From Flagellimonas zhangzhouensis (lineage in GTDB: Bacteria > Bacteroidota > Bacteroidia > Flavobacteriales > Flavobacteriaceae), in the NCBI RefSeq assembly GCF_900102925.1, contig NZ_FNKI01000001.1:62001-126000 (forward strand): 64,000 nucleotides of DNA, read 5' to 3'. Under the pieces are notes generated by a model, which did not search any database, had not been told where the DNA came from, and was given only the letters and a program-made list of their open reading frames with translations. Of this stretch, positions 10,707-19,343 are shown piece after piece. A program made the position numbers and the translations under genes. The stretch's first letter is position 1. Each line of letters begins with the position of its first letter.

Positions 10707-12008
10707 TTACTTTTTACGCATAAAGACCGTAATCGGCACACCTGTAAAGTCAAAATTCTCCCTCAACTTATTCTCCAAATATCGCTTGTAAGGATCACGA
10801 ACATATTGTGGCAGGTTACAGAAAAATGCAAACTGCGGATATGGCGTGGGCAACTGGGTGCAAAACTTGATTTTTACATATTTCCCCTTATATGCAGGCG
10901 GTGGGTAATTTTCAATAAGGGGCAACATAATATCGTTCAATTTTCGGGTAGGCACCTTTTTTGAACGGTTGTTGTACACTTCCACAGCGGTTTCAATCGC
11001 TTTAAAAATTCGCTGTTTGTTCAAAACAGAAATGAAAAGAATCGGTACATCTTCAAAAGGAGAAATCACTTCTTTGATTTTGGCGGTGTATTCTTTTACG
11101 GAATTGGTCTCTTTCTCCACCAAATCCCATTTGTTCACCAAAATCACGATGCCTTTATTGTTTCGTTGTGCCAGCCAAAAAATATTCTGCACCTGACCGT
11201 CGAACCCACGGGTGGCATCCAACATCAAAATACAAACATCGCAATGCTCAATGGCACGGACAGAGCGCATCACGGAATAAAATTCGAGATCTTCCCTAAC
11301 TTTGGCCTTTCTGCGGATTCCTGCTGTATCCACCAAGTTGAATTCAAATCCAAAACGGTTGTATTTGGTATCGATACTGTCTCTTGTGGTTCCTGCAATA
11401 TCGGTTACTATGTAACGGTCTTCACCAATTAGGGCATTTATAAAGGATGATTTACCTGCATTGGGTCTTCCGACAACGGCAAAACGAGGTAATTCACTTT
11501 CTTCTTCAACAACTTCTGGAAGTACCTCTACCAAGGCATCCAACAATTCCCCTGAACCACTTCCGTTGATACTGGAAATGGTGAAATAGTCCCCCAACCC
11601 CAATGCGTAAAACTCAACGGCATCTGCCATACGTTGTGGATTATCCACTTTATTTACGGCCAAAAACACAGGTTTATCTACCCTGCGAAGCAACTTGGCC
11701 ACATCTTCATCCATTCCTGTTACTCCAGATTCGACATCCACCATAAATATGATGGCATCCGCTTCGTCAATGGCCAACTCTACTTGTCTGTCGATTTCCT
11801 TTTCAAAAACATCATCACTGCCCACTACGTAGCCACCAGTATCAATCAAAGAAAACTCCTTACCATTCCAATCACTTTTACCATAGTGGCGATCACGGGT
11901 TACCCCGCTCACGGCATCTACAATGGCCTCTCTACGTTGGATCAAACGGTTGAAAAATGTGGACTTCCCGACATTGGGTCTCCCTACTATGGCTACGATA
12001 GCTCCCAT
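10707..12008 (-). CDS. der: Ribosome-assembly GTPase Der (EngA)
   Basis: A tandem GTPase of 433 residues needed for maturation of the 50S ribosomal subunit. The first P-loop is G9-RPNVGKS16 with switch motifs DTGG (57-60) and NKVD (119-122). The second P-loop is G180-RPNAGKS187, followed by DTAG and NKWD. A KH-like C-terminal domain ends the chain. The open frame extends 20 codons further upstream, to 12068, but a TAnnTTTG promoter box at 12032-12025 lies inside that extension, and the family normally begins just before the first P-loop. I therefore place the start at the ATG at 12008. The gene is divergent from a small membrane protein and converges on pbpC. Confidence 0.95.
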   Translation of the reverse strand: MGAIVAIVGRPNVGKSTFFNRLIQRREAIVDAVSGVTRDRHYGKSDWNGKEFSLIDTGGYVVGSDDVFEKEIDRQVELAIDEADAIIFMVDVESGVTGMDEDVAKLLRRVDKPVFLAVNKVDNPQRMADAVEFYALGLGDYFTISSINGSGSGELLDALVEVLPEVVEEESELPRFAVVGRPNAGKSSFINALIGEDRYIVTDIAGTTRDSIDTKYNRFGFEFNLVDTAGIRRKAKVREDLEFYSVMRSVRAIEHCDVCILMLDATRGFDGQVQNIFWLAQRNNKGIVILVNKWDLVEKETNSVKEYTAKIKEVISPFEDVPILFISVLNKQRIFKAIETAVEVYNNRSKKVPTRKLNDIMLPLIENYPPPAYKGKYVKIKFCTQLPTPYPQFAFFCNLPQYVRDPYKRYLENKLRENFDFTGVPITVFMRKK

Positions 12009-12024
12009 CAGCATTAATTTTTGG

Positions 12025-12032
12025 CAAAAGTA
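12025..12032 (-). promoter_or_regulatory. -7 promoter box of der
   Basis: TACTTTTG on the minus strand is an exact match to the Bacteroidota -7 consensus TAnnTTTG and ends 16 bases ahead of the ATG at 12008. No clear TTG -33 element is seen at the usual distance. Its position decides the der start codon. Confidence 0.5.
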
Positions 12033-12084
12033 GCATTTATTATGAAGAAAAAATGATACCTTTTTCAATCAGTTTCAACAGATT

Positions 12085-12600
12085 ATGAGCGAGTTGACCA
12101 ATGAGATTGTTTTACGACCACGATTTCGCATCTCCCTAAAGGGAGAATTGGAAGAATTGGAACAGGTTTTTGATGGGGTTCATGCCGATTCTTTTCAGGT
12201 GAAAAGACTGGATGAACACATCTTTATCAAATTCAAAAAAAAAGAAACCAATTTCTGGACACCTCAATTGCATTTGGAACTTTCTTCCTTTGAAAAGGGG
12301 ATTAGCAATATTCGGGGTGTTTTTGGCCCCAACCCTACTTTGTGGACCTTTTTTATGTTTTTACATTTTGGAGTGGCCACCCTTTTTGTGATTTTGGGCA
12401 TTTTTGCCTACTCCAATTATTCGTTGGACAAGGACATCACAATTTGGCTGGTGGGCATGTTTTTTTTGATGGTGATTTGGATTGCCCTTTATGCTTTTGG
12501 CCGATTGGGAAAATCGAAAGGGGAACCACAAATGGAACAGCTGAAACGTTTTTTTAAGGATACAATTTCTGGATTTAAACGAATTGGCGAAATTACCTAG
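12085..12600 (+). CDS. Hypothetical protein with two membrane helices
   Basis: A 171-residue protein that I do not assign to a family. The first about 85 residues are soluble and mixed (RFRISLKGELEELEQVFDG). Two hydrophobic helices follow at about 86-108 and 118-138, then a basic C-terminal tail. This suggests an inner-membrane protein with both soluble ends on the same side. It is transcribed divergently from der. Its stop codon overlaps the stop of the convergent era gene: the palindrome CTAG at 12597-12600 supplies a TAG on each strand. The frame is long and codon use is like its neighbours, so it is very probably real. Confidence 0.75.
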   Translation: MSELTNEIVLRPRFRISLKGELEELEQVFDGVHADSFQVKRLDEHIFIKFKKKETNFWTPQLHLELSSFEKGISNIRGVFGPNPTLWTFFMFLHFGVATLFVILGIFAYSNYSLDKDITIWLVGMFFLMVIWIALYAFGRLGKSKGEPQMEQLKRFFKDTISGFKRIGEIT

Positions 12601-13478
12601 CCGTTGTAACCGAACCTTTTAAGCTGTTGGGAATTGCTCCTCCAGTTCTTGTTTACTTTTACGTAGAGTTCGATATGCACTTGTTTGGAAAAAAATTTTT
12701 CCAAATCTTTTCTAGCTTCCACACCCACTCTTTTAAGAGCACTTCCTTTATGGCCTATGATGATTCCTTTTTGGGTATCCCTTTCTACCATAATCACGGA
12801 ACGAATGCGAATAATATCTTCGTCCTCCAAAAACTCTTCGGTTTCTACCTCTACGGAATATGGGATTTCCTTTTTATAGTGAAGTAGAATTTTTTCACGG
12901 ATAGTTTCGTTCACAAAAAAGCGTTCGGGTTTATCCGTCATTTGATCCTTTGGATAGTAAGCTGGACCCTCGGGCAAAAGTTCCAAAATTCGGGCAAACA
13001 CTTCTTTTACATTGAAATTTTCCAATGCTGAAATAGGATGGATTTCTGCTGAAGGCAGCAGATTTTGCCAATATTGCATTTGTTCTTCCAACTTTTCTTG
13101 ATCGGAAGTATCAATTTTATTGAGGAGCAACAAAACGGGAATGGTACTGTTCTCTATTTTTTTGAAAAAGGCTTCATCTTTAAGGGCTTTCTCCCCTATT
13201 TCCACCATGTAGATCAACACATCGGCATCCTCAAAAGCGGATTTTACAAAATCCATCATGGAAGTTTGTAACTCGTATGCGGGTTTAATAATTCCAGGGG
13301 TATCGGAAAGAATTACCTGAAAATCATCTCCATTTACTATACCTAAAATACGGTGACGGGTGGTCTGTGCCTTGGAGGTGATAATAGATAATTTTTCACC
13401 CACAAAGGCATTCATCAAAGTGGATTTACCCACATTGGGGTTGCCGATAATATTTACAAATCCTGATTTATGCGCCAC
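12597..13478 (-). CDS. era: GTPase Era
   Basis: A 293-residue Era GTPase that binds the 3' end of 16S rRNA during small-subunit maturation. The P-loop GNPNVGKS lies at about 12-19, followed by SDTPGI and the NKID motif. A type-2 KH domain is at the C-terminus, with the IIIGHKGSALKRVG loop and the typical KNWR ending. Length and layout are normal. The start overlaps the end of the upstream symporter gene by 11 bases, which suggests translational coupling. Confidence 0.96.
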   Translation of the reverse strand: MAHKSGFVNIIGNPNVGKSTLMNAFVGEKLSIITSKAQTTRHRILGIVNGDDFQVILSDTPGIIKPAYELQTSMMDFVKSAFEDADVLIYMVEIGEKALKDEAFFKKIENSTIPVLLLLNKIDTSDQEKLEEQMQYWQNLLPSAEIHPISALENFNVKEVFARILELLPEGPAYYPKDQMTDKPERFFVNETIREKILLHYKKEIPYSVEVETEEFLEDEDIIRIRSVIMVERDTQKGIIIGHKGSALKRVGVEARKDLEKFFSKQVHIELYVKVNKNWRSNSQQLKRFGYNG

Positions 13479-14859
13479 CTTGTTTTCGTTTTTTAAAATA
13501 TGCTTTGGATGCTGCGTTTACTTTGGGTGCAAGGTACAACACTGCGATCATATTTGGTATCACCATAAGCGCATAAGATAGATCTATGAGGTTTTTTACC
13601 AATTTTAAGGAGGCAATTGCGGCAAAAACGATCATTACAATAAAAAACACATTGTACCACTTCCCAATTTTGGGGTTGGTTAAAAACGACAAACTCTTTA
13701 CCCCGTAGTACGAATAAGTGAACAAAGTAGATAATGCAAATGCTGCTACAATCACCATTAACAAGATATCTCCAATTCCATAAAGGGTTTTTTCAAAAGC
13801 AATCATGGTCATGGTGATTCCGCTACCCTCTTCTAGATAGGCACCGCTCAAAATAATTACCACGGCGGTGAATGTACAAACTAAAATAGTGTCAATAAAT
13901 GGCCCTAACATGGCGACAAGCCCCTCTTTAGTGGGGTCGTTATTTTTAGATTGACCGTGATACATGGGTGCACTACCCAAACCAGCTTCGTTGGAGAACA
14001 TGGCGCGTCGAACCCCAATGATCACCAAGCCCCAAAATCCACCTGTGACCATCGTATCAAAATTCCATGCTTCAACTAGAATCATTTTTAGGGCAGGAAA
14101 TACTTCACCAGCATTGCTTGCCATCACAAAAATTACAGCCAACAAATATATCCCTACCATTACGGGAACAATGGCTGATGCCACTTTAGCAATCTTAGTC
14201 AATCCTCCAAAAATTACTATTGAGGTGATGATGGCCAAAACGAACCCAATTCCCAATTTCCAACTGTATTCACTCGCTACAAATAGTGTTTTGTGCGGTT
14301 CTACCACTCCCATAAAGGCTTCGGTAAATTGGTTTGCGGTAAACACCCCGAGAAATCCGAAGAGTCCACAAATACTAAAAAATATGGCCATGGGTTTAGC
14401 CCATTTTCCCATTCCTTGGGTAATATAGAACATTGGACCTCCCTGCATTTTGCCATCGGCATCGGTTCCTCGAAACATAATGGCCAAACTTCCTGAATAA
14501 AATTTGATGCCCATTCCCAAAAGGGCCGTCATCCAAATCCAAAATACGACACCTGGCCCTCCATCGTGAATAGCAATAGCAACACCCGAAATATTTCCAA
14601 GTCCAACAGTTGCCGCTACTGCCGCGGACAAAGCTTGAAAGGACGTAACATCTCCCTTCGCATTTTTATCATCATACTTACCTGAAACAATGGCAATGGC
14701 ATGCCCAAAATAACGGTAAGGTGCAAACTTGGAATAGAAAACTAGGAACAGTCCACCACCAATGAGCAGGATAAACATGGGCCACTCGGTGTAGGGCAAA
14801 AGAAAGGATATAAAATCGTTTATGGCTTCCATAAATAGAAAAGTCCCGAAGGTAAGCAT
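13468..14859 (-). CDS. AGCS-family sodium:alanine/glycine symporter
   Basis: A 463-residue polytopic membrane protein with about 11 helices. It has the family signatures GNISGVAIAIHDGGPGVVFWIWMTALLGMG (split over about residues 93-122) and RRAMFSNEAGLGSAPMYHG. Members take up small amino acids, mostly alanine or glycine, with sodium. The ATG at 14859 is used here. A second ATG at 14832 (MEAINDFIS) is an equally good start and fits the family N-terminus somewhat better. The 3' end overlaps the start of era by 11 bases. Confidence 0.92.
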   Translation of the reverse strand: MLTFGTFLFMEAINDFISFLLPYTEWPMFILLIGGGLFLVFYSKFAPYRYFGHAIAIVSGKYDDKNAKGDVTSFQALSAAVAATVGLGNISGVAIAIHDGGPGVVFWIWMTALLGMGIKFYSGSLAIMFRGTDADGKMQGGPMFYITQGMGKWAKPMAIFFSICGLFGFLGVFTANQFTEAFMGVVEPHKTLFVASEYSWKLGIGFVLAIITSIVIFGGLTKIAKVASAIVPVMVGIYLLAVIFVMASNAGEVFPALKMILVEAWNFDTMVTGGFWGLVIIGVRRAMFSNEAGLGSAPMYHGQSKNNDPTKEGLVAMLGPFIDTILVCTFTAVVIILSGAYLEEGSGITMTMIAFEKTLYGIGDILLMVIVAAFALSTLFTYSYYGVKSLSFLTNPKIGKWYNVFFIVMIVFAAIASLKLVKNLIDLSYALMVIPNMIAVLYLAPKVNAASKAYFKKRKQGGA

Positions 14860-14981
14860 TTTGACTCAAGACATATAAGACCTCAATGAAATTACAACAA
14901 TGCTCTTACGTCCAAAATTGAACCTCAACTTTTAAAGACACAGTTTTTTAAAGTATCTTTTCCACTTCTAAAACTGTAAAT

Positions 14982-16472
14982 GTGAGAAAATACCCAATCT
15001 TTATCCTTGTTTTAATTTCTTTTATTTTCGCTTGTTCCTGTAACAATGATGATGCACAAAACAATATTTATTATACTGTCACCATCAATACCGATGAAGG
15101 CGGAACTGTAAATCTGACTTCGGGAGAATACTTAAGCGGTACAACTTTAGAAGTTACCGCCAGCCCATTGGAAGGCTATTCTTTTGATGGTTGGGATGGT
15201 GATATCGTGGACACGAATCCAACCATTTCCTTTGAGGTTAGTGGTGCAATAAGCATTAATGCCAATTTTAGTGAAACGGTTACTATAAGTGAAAATGTGG
15301 TTGTATTAAATGAAGACCTGATTGATGATTCGGGATACATTTTTGCCATAGAAAATGGACAGAACACCTGCTACCTTTTAGATCATTTTGGAAACAAGGT
15401 TTTTACTTGGGAGTTTGATGATGTGCTTGGGCAGGATATTGAAATTACCACTGACGGTACAGTTTTAGGCCTATTTAAGGCCAGTAATCCAGAAATTACC
15501 TTTGGAGGACAAGCTGGTTTAATTAGGGAAATAGATAAAGATGGAACCATACTCTGGGAATATGAATTATCTACAACCAATGAGATTACCCACCATGATT
15601 TGACCAAATTACCCAACGGAAATGTTCTTGCACTGGTCTGGGAACGCATTCCAAATGCAGATGCAGTTGCAGTTGGATTGAACAAATCAACAGACATTTT
15701 TACCGAAAAACTGATAGAAATTGATCCTTCAACGGACACCATTGTTTGGGAGTGGAGAAGTTGGGAACACATTGTTCAGGATTTTGATGAAAATTTAGAT
15801 TCATTTGGTGATCCTTCGGTGGAAAAAAATAAAATCAATATAAGACATGCCAATTCCATTGAACACCAATTTGCTGAAATTGGAGATATCATGCATTCCA
15901 ACGGTTTGGATTATCTGCCAGAGCAAGACATAATAGTATTGAGTATCAATTTTTATAGTGAGGTTTGGTTTATAGACCATAGCACCACCACTGCTGAAGC
16001 CAAAACAGAAACTGGCGGTCAATTTAATAGAGGAGGTGACCTACTATATAGATTTGGAAATCAAAAAGTGTTTGGTGATTTAAATGCATCTTCCATCTTC
16101 GATTACAACCACCACCCCACATTTGTTAATACTAATGGTGAATTGAGTCTATTAATTTTCAACAATAATGAAATTGCAGGTCAATCCAGTGCCATGGAAT
16201 TTAGGCTACCTACAATCAATGGATCAACTACTATCGGCGGTGACCCTGAACTTCTTTTTGAATTTACAGACGCAAACCTTTTCAATCCGAGAATTAGCGG
16301 TGCCGATAGATTGCCCAATGGCAATACATTGATTTGTGAAGGCGATTATGGATTTTGGGAGGTAACACCAGCAGGTGAAGTTGTTTGGAAATACGATGGA
16401 AATGGCATTCCATTCTGGCGAGGTATATTTTATTCAAAGGATAGTGATGAAATTTTAAGCCTAGGAATTTGA
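14982..16472 (+). CDS. Arylsulfotransferase-like lipoprotein with N-terminal InlB-type repeat
   Basis: A 496-residue exported protein starting at GTG (an ATG two bases upstream is followed at once by a stop in its frame). The signal peptide ends in a lipobox near Cys18/Cys20 (FACSC). Residues about 28-92 form one divergent InlB/Flg_new-type repeat (EGGTVNLTSGEYLSGTTLEV, GYSFDGWDGD). The rest resembles the arylsulfotransferase (ASST) beta-propeller, with histidines in the expected kind of setting: H204-H205 (HHDLTKLPNGN), H305 (MHSNGLDYLP) and H377-H378 (YNHHPTF). Known ASST enzymes move sulfate between phenols in the periplasm. Without a structure I cannot confirm catalysis, so it may simply be a propeller lipoprotein. 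It stands alone, divergent from the AGCS gene. Confidence 0.78.
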   Translation: MRKYPIFILVLISFIFACSCNNDDAQNNIYYTVTINTDEGGTVNLTSGEYLSGTTLEVTASPLEGYSFDGWDGDIVDTNPTISFEVSGAISINANFSETVTISENVVVLNEDLIDDSGYIFAIENGQNTCYLLDHFGNKVFTWEFDDVLGQDIEITTDGTVLGLFKASNPEITFGGQAGLIREIDKDGTILWEYELSTTNEITHHDLTKLPNGNVLALVWERIPNADAVAVGLNKSTDIFTEKLIEIDPSTDTIVWEWRSWEHIVQDFDENLDSFGDPSVEKNKINIRHANSIEHQFAEIGDIMHSNGLDYLPEQDIIVLSINFYSEVWFIDHSTTTAEAKTETGGQFNRGGDLLYRFGNQKVFGDLNASSIFDYNHHPTFVNTNGELSLLIFNNNEIAGQSSAMEFRLPTINGSTTIGGDPELLFEFTDANLFNPRISGADRLPNGNTLICEGDYGFWEVTPAGEVVWKYDGNGIPFWRGIFYSKDSDEILSLGI

Positions 16473-16506
16473 TAATCAGCAATTAAAAAACTAAATATAG
16501 TTTCTG

Positions 16507-16538
16507 TTGTGTAGATCTACGAAATGTTCGTATATTTG
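16507..16538 (+). promoter_or_regulatory. Promoter of the initiator tRNA
   Basis: TTG at 16507-16509, a 21-base spacer and TATATTTG at 16531-16538 match the Bacteroidota sigma-ABfr promoter (TTG, then TAnnTTTG). The tRNA begins 10 bases after the -7 box, as expected for a stable RNA with a very short leader. Confidence 0.75.
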
Positions 16539-16548
16539 CCGTCCACAT

Positions 16549-16621
<73 letters not shown>

Positions 16622-16626
16622 CTAGG

Positions 16627-16657
16627 AAGCCGAAAACAATTGTTTTCGGCTTTTTTT
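16627..16657 (+). terminator. Rho-independent terminator of the tRNA
   Basis: A perfect stem (GCCGAAAAC pairing with GTTTTCGGC over a tiny AATT centre) is followed by seven T. It starts six bases after the tRNA. Confidence 0.9.
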
Positions 16658-16814
16658 ATGCCTTAATTATAGCTCACTTTCATTCATTAAAAGGAATTTA
16701 ACTTTATAAGATTCGAGTAACCTCTTTCATTTGATAAGATTAGTTCATCTCTTGAGCACAACTAGATTTGCATATAAAATTCAGTATATTAATAAGTTAT
16801 ACCCTTTTTAAATA

Positions 16815-16830
16815 GTAAACTTTTATCGGG
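16815..16830 (+). repeat. Leader motif, copy 1 (upstream of first AraC gene)
   Basis: GTAAACTTTTATCGGG lies 83 bases ahead of the first AraC-type gene. A copy with 15 of 16 bases identical lies ahead of the second AraC gene at 18424-18439. Both genes also share the 14-base leader TCATCAATCAAAAA (16900-16913 and 18477-18490). The rest of 16658-16912 is AT-rich, and I see no gene in it. Confidence 0.6.
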
Positions 16831-16912
16831 GCTTACCTATTTTAATAGTTCCTTAACAATTTTAACATGTTATTTCCCTACATTGTTAAGACTAATTCAT
16901 CATCAATCAAAA

Positions 16913-18427
16913 ATGAGACAATTAACTAACCATATTGTCTTACTCTTTCTATTTTTCAATGGAATGATTTGCTATGGTTTTACCTCAACTGCAATCACAG
17001 GGGGGATTCCATCTACGGTAGCCTTTCAAGATTCATTGGAATGGGCAGACTATTACTTTAACACACACGAATTTGAAAAGGCTATTCCACTTTATGAGGA
17101 AAGTCTGGACGTAGAAGATCAAGACCAAAAAATACATATCATTAAAAAACTCGCTCTGAGTCAAGCTGCCTTAAACGACTCTGAAAGAGCACTTTCCAGT
17201 ATTTATGATTATTTCGAAATTGATTTTCACCCCACCTTTTTATTGCATGAGGGGTTTGATTCTATTCGAACTAATGAGGAGTTCAAAATACTTTCAGGGA
17301 CGGTAATTCCGAAAATTACCGCTTGGTCAGTATTTTACTTTTTTGTTTCCTTGGTTGGGTTCTACATTGCTCTATTCTTGTTGATCAGCAAAAAAATAGA
17401 TAAGCAGGCGCGTTTCTTAATATCCATTTTTATTTTTATTCACTCGCTGTTCATATTAAATATCTGTGTGAACCAAACCAATTATGTGTTTCAATATCCA
17501 CACACCTATTTAATGTCTACATGGTCCTCTTTTATGTATGGCCCCTTGCTGTATTTATATTTTAGAAGGGTATCCAATTCACGAGCTTTACATAAAAAAG
17601 ACTTACTTCACTTTCTGCCTACCTTGATTTTAATGGTATACATGATCTTTACGGTCTATGCCTTTACAGGTTCAGATAAAATATTACTGATGTTAAACCG
17701 ACTGCAAGAAGGTCTAAATCCTGGGGATTCTACAAAACTTGTACTGATGGTCATCCTTAAAGCAGTATCCTTAGGTGTATATGCCTACTTCGTTCACAGA
17801 ATTATCAGCAAAAATTCAAATAATCTACCTCAAAAAACCCATGTTTGGCAGAAAAACATGTACATAATTCATGTGAGTTATGTAGTAGTTTACATTATCT
17901 ATGGTCTTTACATCATGGCTGGAAAAAATACTGGGATCATGTTCCACGCACCGATAATTTTAATGAGTGCCATGGTACTGTATGTGGGTTATGCGGCCAA
18001 TGTACAACCCGACGTATTCAGTGGGTTTTACTCCTACACCAATCGATTGTTCCCCAAATATGTAAAATCGGGATTGACCCATAGTTTAAGCAACGAACTC
18101 AAAGAAAATCTCACGGATTTATTTGAAAATGAAAAGCTCTATCGAAACAACGATATTAATTTGGATATGGTTGCGGAAAAATTGGACACCACCCGTCACA
18201 ATGCTTCGCAACTGATCAACGAACATTTTAATATGAGTTTTCATCAATTTGTAAACTCTTATCGGATTAAGGAAGCTCAGGAGTTGCTCAAAACAGAAAA
18301 CGAACGCAACATTATCGACATTGCCTACGAGGTGGGTTACAACAACAAAGTATCTTTTAACAAAGCCTTCAAGAAAAACACAGACCTCACCCCCAGTCAA
18401 TATCTAGACCTCCTTAAAGAAGGGTAA
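16913..18427 (+). CDS. Membrane-anchored AraC-family transcriptional regulator
   Basis: A 504-residue regulator. An N-terminal hydrophobic signal segment is followed by a short TPR-like region (EWADYYFNTHEFEKAIPLYEESL). Then come about seven membrane helices between residues 135 and 375 and a C-terminal AraC/HTH_18 DNA-binding domain (about 410-500; DMVAEKLDTTRHNASQLI, YEVGYNNKVSFNKAFKK). Such proteins sense at the membrane and bind DNA from the inner face; the signal is unknown. The ATG at 16913 is chosen over the frame's first start at 16883 because it begins the signal segment and has the usual A-rich leader. It lies upstream of a SusC/SusD locus that it may control, and beside a short paralogue of its own DNA-binding domain. 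Confidence 0.85.
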   Translation: MRQLTNHIVLLFLFFNGMICYGFTSTAITGGIPSTVAFQDSLEWADYYFNTHEFEKAIPLYEESLDVEDQDQKIHIIKKLALSQAALNDSERALSSIYDYFEIDFHPTFLLHEGFDSIRTNEEFKILSGTVIPKITAWSVFYFFVSLVGFYIALFLLISKKIDKQARFLISIFIFIHSLFILNICVNQTNYVFQYPHTYLMSTWSSFMYGPLLYLYFRRVSNSRALHKKDLLHFLPTLILMVYMIFTVYAFTGSDKILLMLNRLQEGLNPGDSTKLVLMVILKAVSLGVYAYFVHRIISKNSNNLPQKTHVWQKNMYIIHVSYVVVYIIYGLYIMAGKNTGIMFHAPIILMSAMVLYVGYAANVQPDVFSGFYSYTNRLFPKYVKSGLTHSLSNELKENLTDLFENEKLYRNNDINLDMVAEKLDTTRHNASQLINEHFNMSFHQFVNSYRIKEAQELLKTENERNIIDIAYEVGYNNKVSFNKAFKKNTDLTPSQYLDLLKEG

Positions 18428-18439
18428 ACTCTTATCGGG
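18424..18439 (+). repeat. Leader motif, copy 2 (upstream of second AraC gene)
   Basis: GTAAACTCTTATCGGG matches copy 1 (16815-16830) at 15 of 16 positions. It overlaps the stop codon of the first AraC gene. The motif runs into a perfect 7-bp hairpin, TTATCGG-GAACA-CCGATAA, at 18432-18450, which copy 1 lacks. Confidence 0.6.
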
Positions 18440-18500
18440 AACACCGATAAATCCTTATTTTATGGGTAACTAGTAGTCATCAATCAAAAACTTCAATCAA

Positions 18501-18971
18501 ATGAGAAGACTGCTAAAACACATGGTATTTAAATACCTGGACAAGGAGGAACCTATTAAAACGAGATTCAGGGGGCCAAAAAAGTATCGAAAATCTGGGC
18601 TCACCTTGGATCAAGCATTAACAATTAGGGAGAAAGTAAAACAAGCCTTTGAGGAAGACAAGATTTACAGAAGCAACGACATTGGCTTGGATGATTTGGC
18701 AACCCATATCGACCACAATCGGTATAAGGTATCGCAAGTAATCAACACCTATTTCTCTAAAAACTTTTATGCATTTGTAAACGAATATCGCATAAAAGAG
18801 GCCAAACATTTACTGGCATCGGAACCTCATCTTAGTGTCAAGGCGATTATGTACGAAGTGGGTTTTAACAGTAAGAACAGTTTCTATACAGCCTTTAAAA
18901 AGGTGACTGGAGTTTGCCCGAACGATTATCGAAGTTCCATGGTCTATTCCTATGAAATTCAAATGGCTTAA
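18501..18971 (+). CDS. Small AraC-family DNA-binding protein
   Basis: A 156-residue protein that is little more than an AraC/HTH_18 domain (about residues 50-148; DDLATHIDHNRYKVSQVIN, YEVGFNSKNSFYTAFKK) behind a basic N-terminal stretch. It is clearly related to the C-terminal domain of the preceding gene (shared IYR/LYR-N-DI-LD, FVN-YRIKEA, YEVG-N-K-SF-AFKK) but has no sensor or membrane part. Its leader repeats motifs of the upstream gene, so a partial duplication is likely. It may compete for, or act on, the same operators. A strong terminator follows at 19012-19042. Confidence 0.85.
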   Translation: MRRLLKHMVFKYLDKEEPIKTRFRGPKKYRKSGLTLDQALTIREKVKQAFEEDKIYRSNDIGLDDLATHIDHNRYKVSQVINTYFSKNFYAFVNEYRIKEAKHLLASEPHLSVKAIMYEVGFNSKNSFYTAFKKVTGVCPNDYRSSMVYSYEIQMA

Positions 18972-19343
18972 AGAGCTAACCATCATCATTAAATCGTTAA
19001 GGCTATTTGCTAAAAACCTCTTGAAATCAAGAGGTTTTTTTTATGCATTATATCAAAGTAAAATTCGGTTTGTGTTTATGTTAAAAACAGTACTTCCCCA
19101 TCGGCAATGGGTTTTTAGGGGTACCGTCCGTTTTAAAAGTACCTCTTTCACCCAGCTTATGAATTGATTTGTTGTGCAATTGTAAAGGTAGGGCGGTGAG
19201 AGGCCTTACTTCTAAAAAACAAAATCCATTAAGTTTTGTTCACTTCCCTGAAGTATTATTTGAATTAGCTATCATTTTTCCTTACTCCGCCCGCCTTTCT
19301 CAGTTGCCTGACTCGATTCAATTACTAACAAAACTTTATTCGT
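18972..19343 (+). other. Gene-free region between AraC genes and susC
   Basis: It holds the terminator at 19012-19042 and then about 300 bases of probable control region for the SusC/SusD genes. Inverted repeats that could be operators are CCCAT-CGGCA-ATGGG (19097-19111) within a larger imperfect one bounded by GTACTTCCCC and GGGGTAC (19090-19124). No convincing promoter box was found. A 29-codon frame at 19078-19167 has no visible support as a gene. Confidence 0.5.
19012..19042 (+). terminator. Rho-independent terminator after the AraC pair
   Basis: An AACCTCTTG / CAAGAGGTT stem with a 3-base loop is followed by a run of T. It separates the regulators from the susC transcription unit. Confidence 0.88.

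Noticed and set aside
12009..12068. 20-residue N-terminal extension of Der
   Set aside because: It would start upstream of an exact -7 promoter box and does not fit the family N-terminus.
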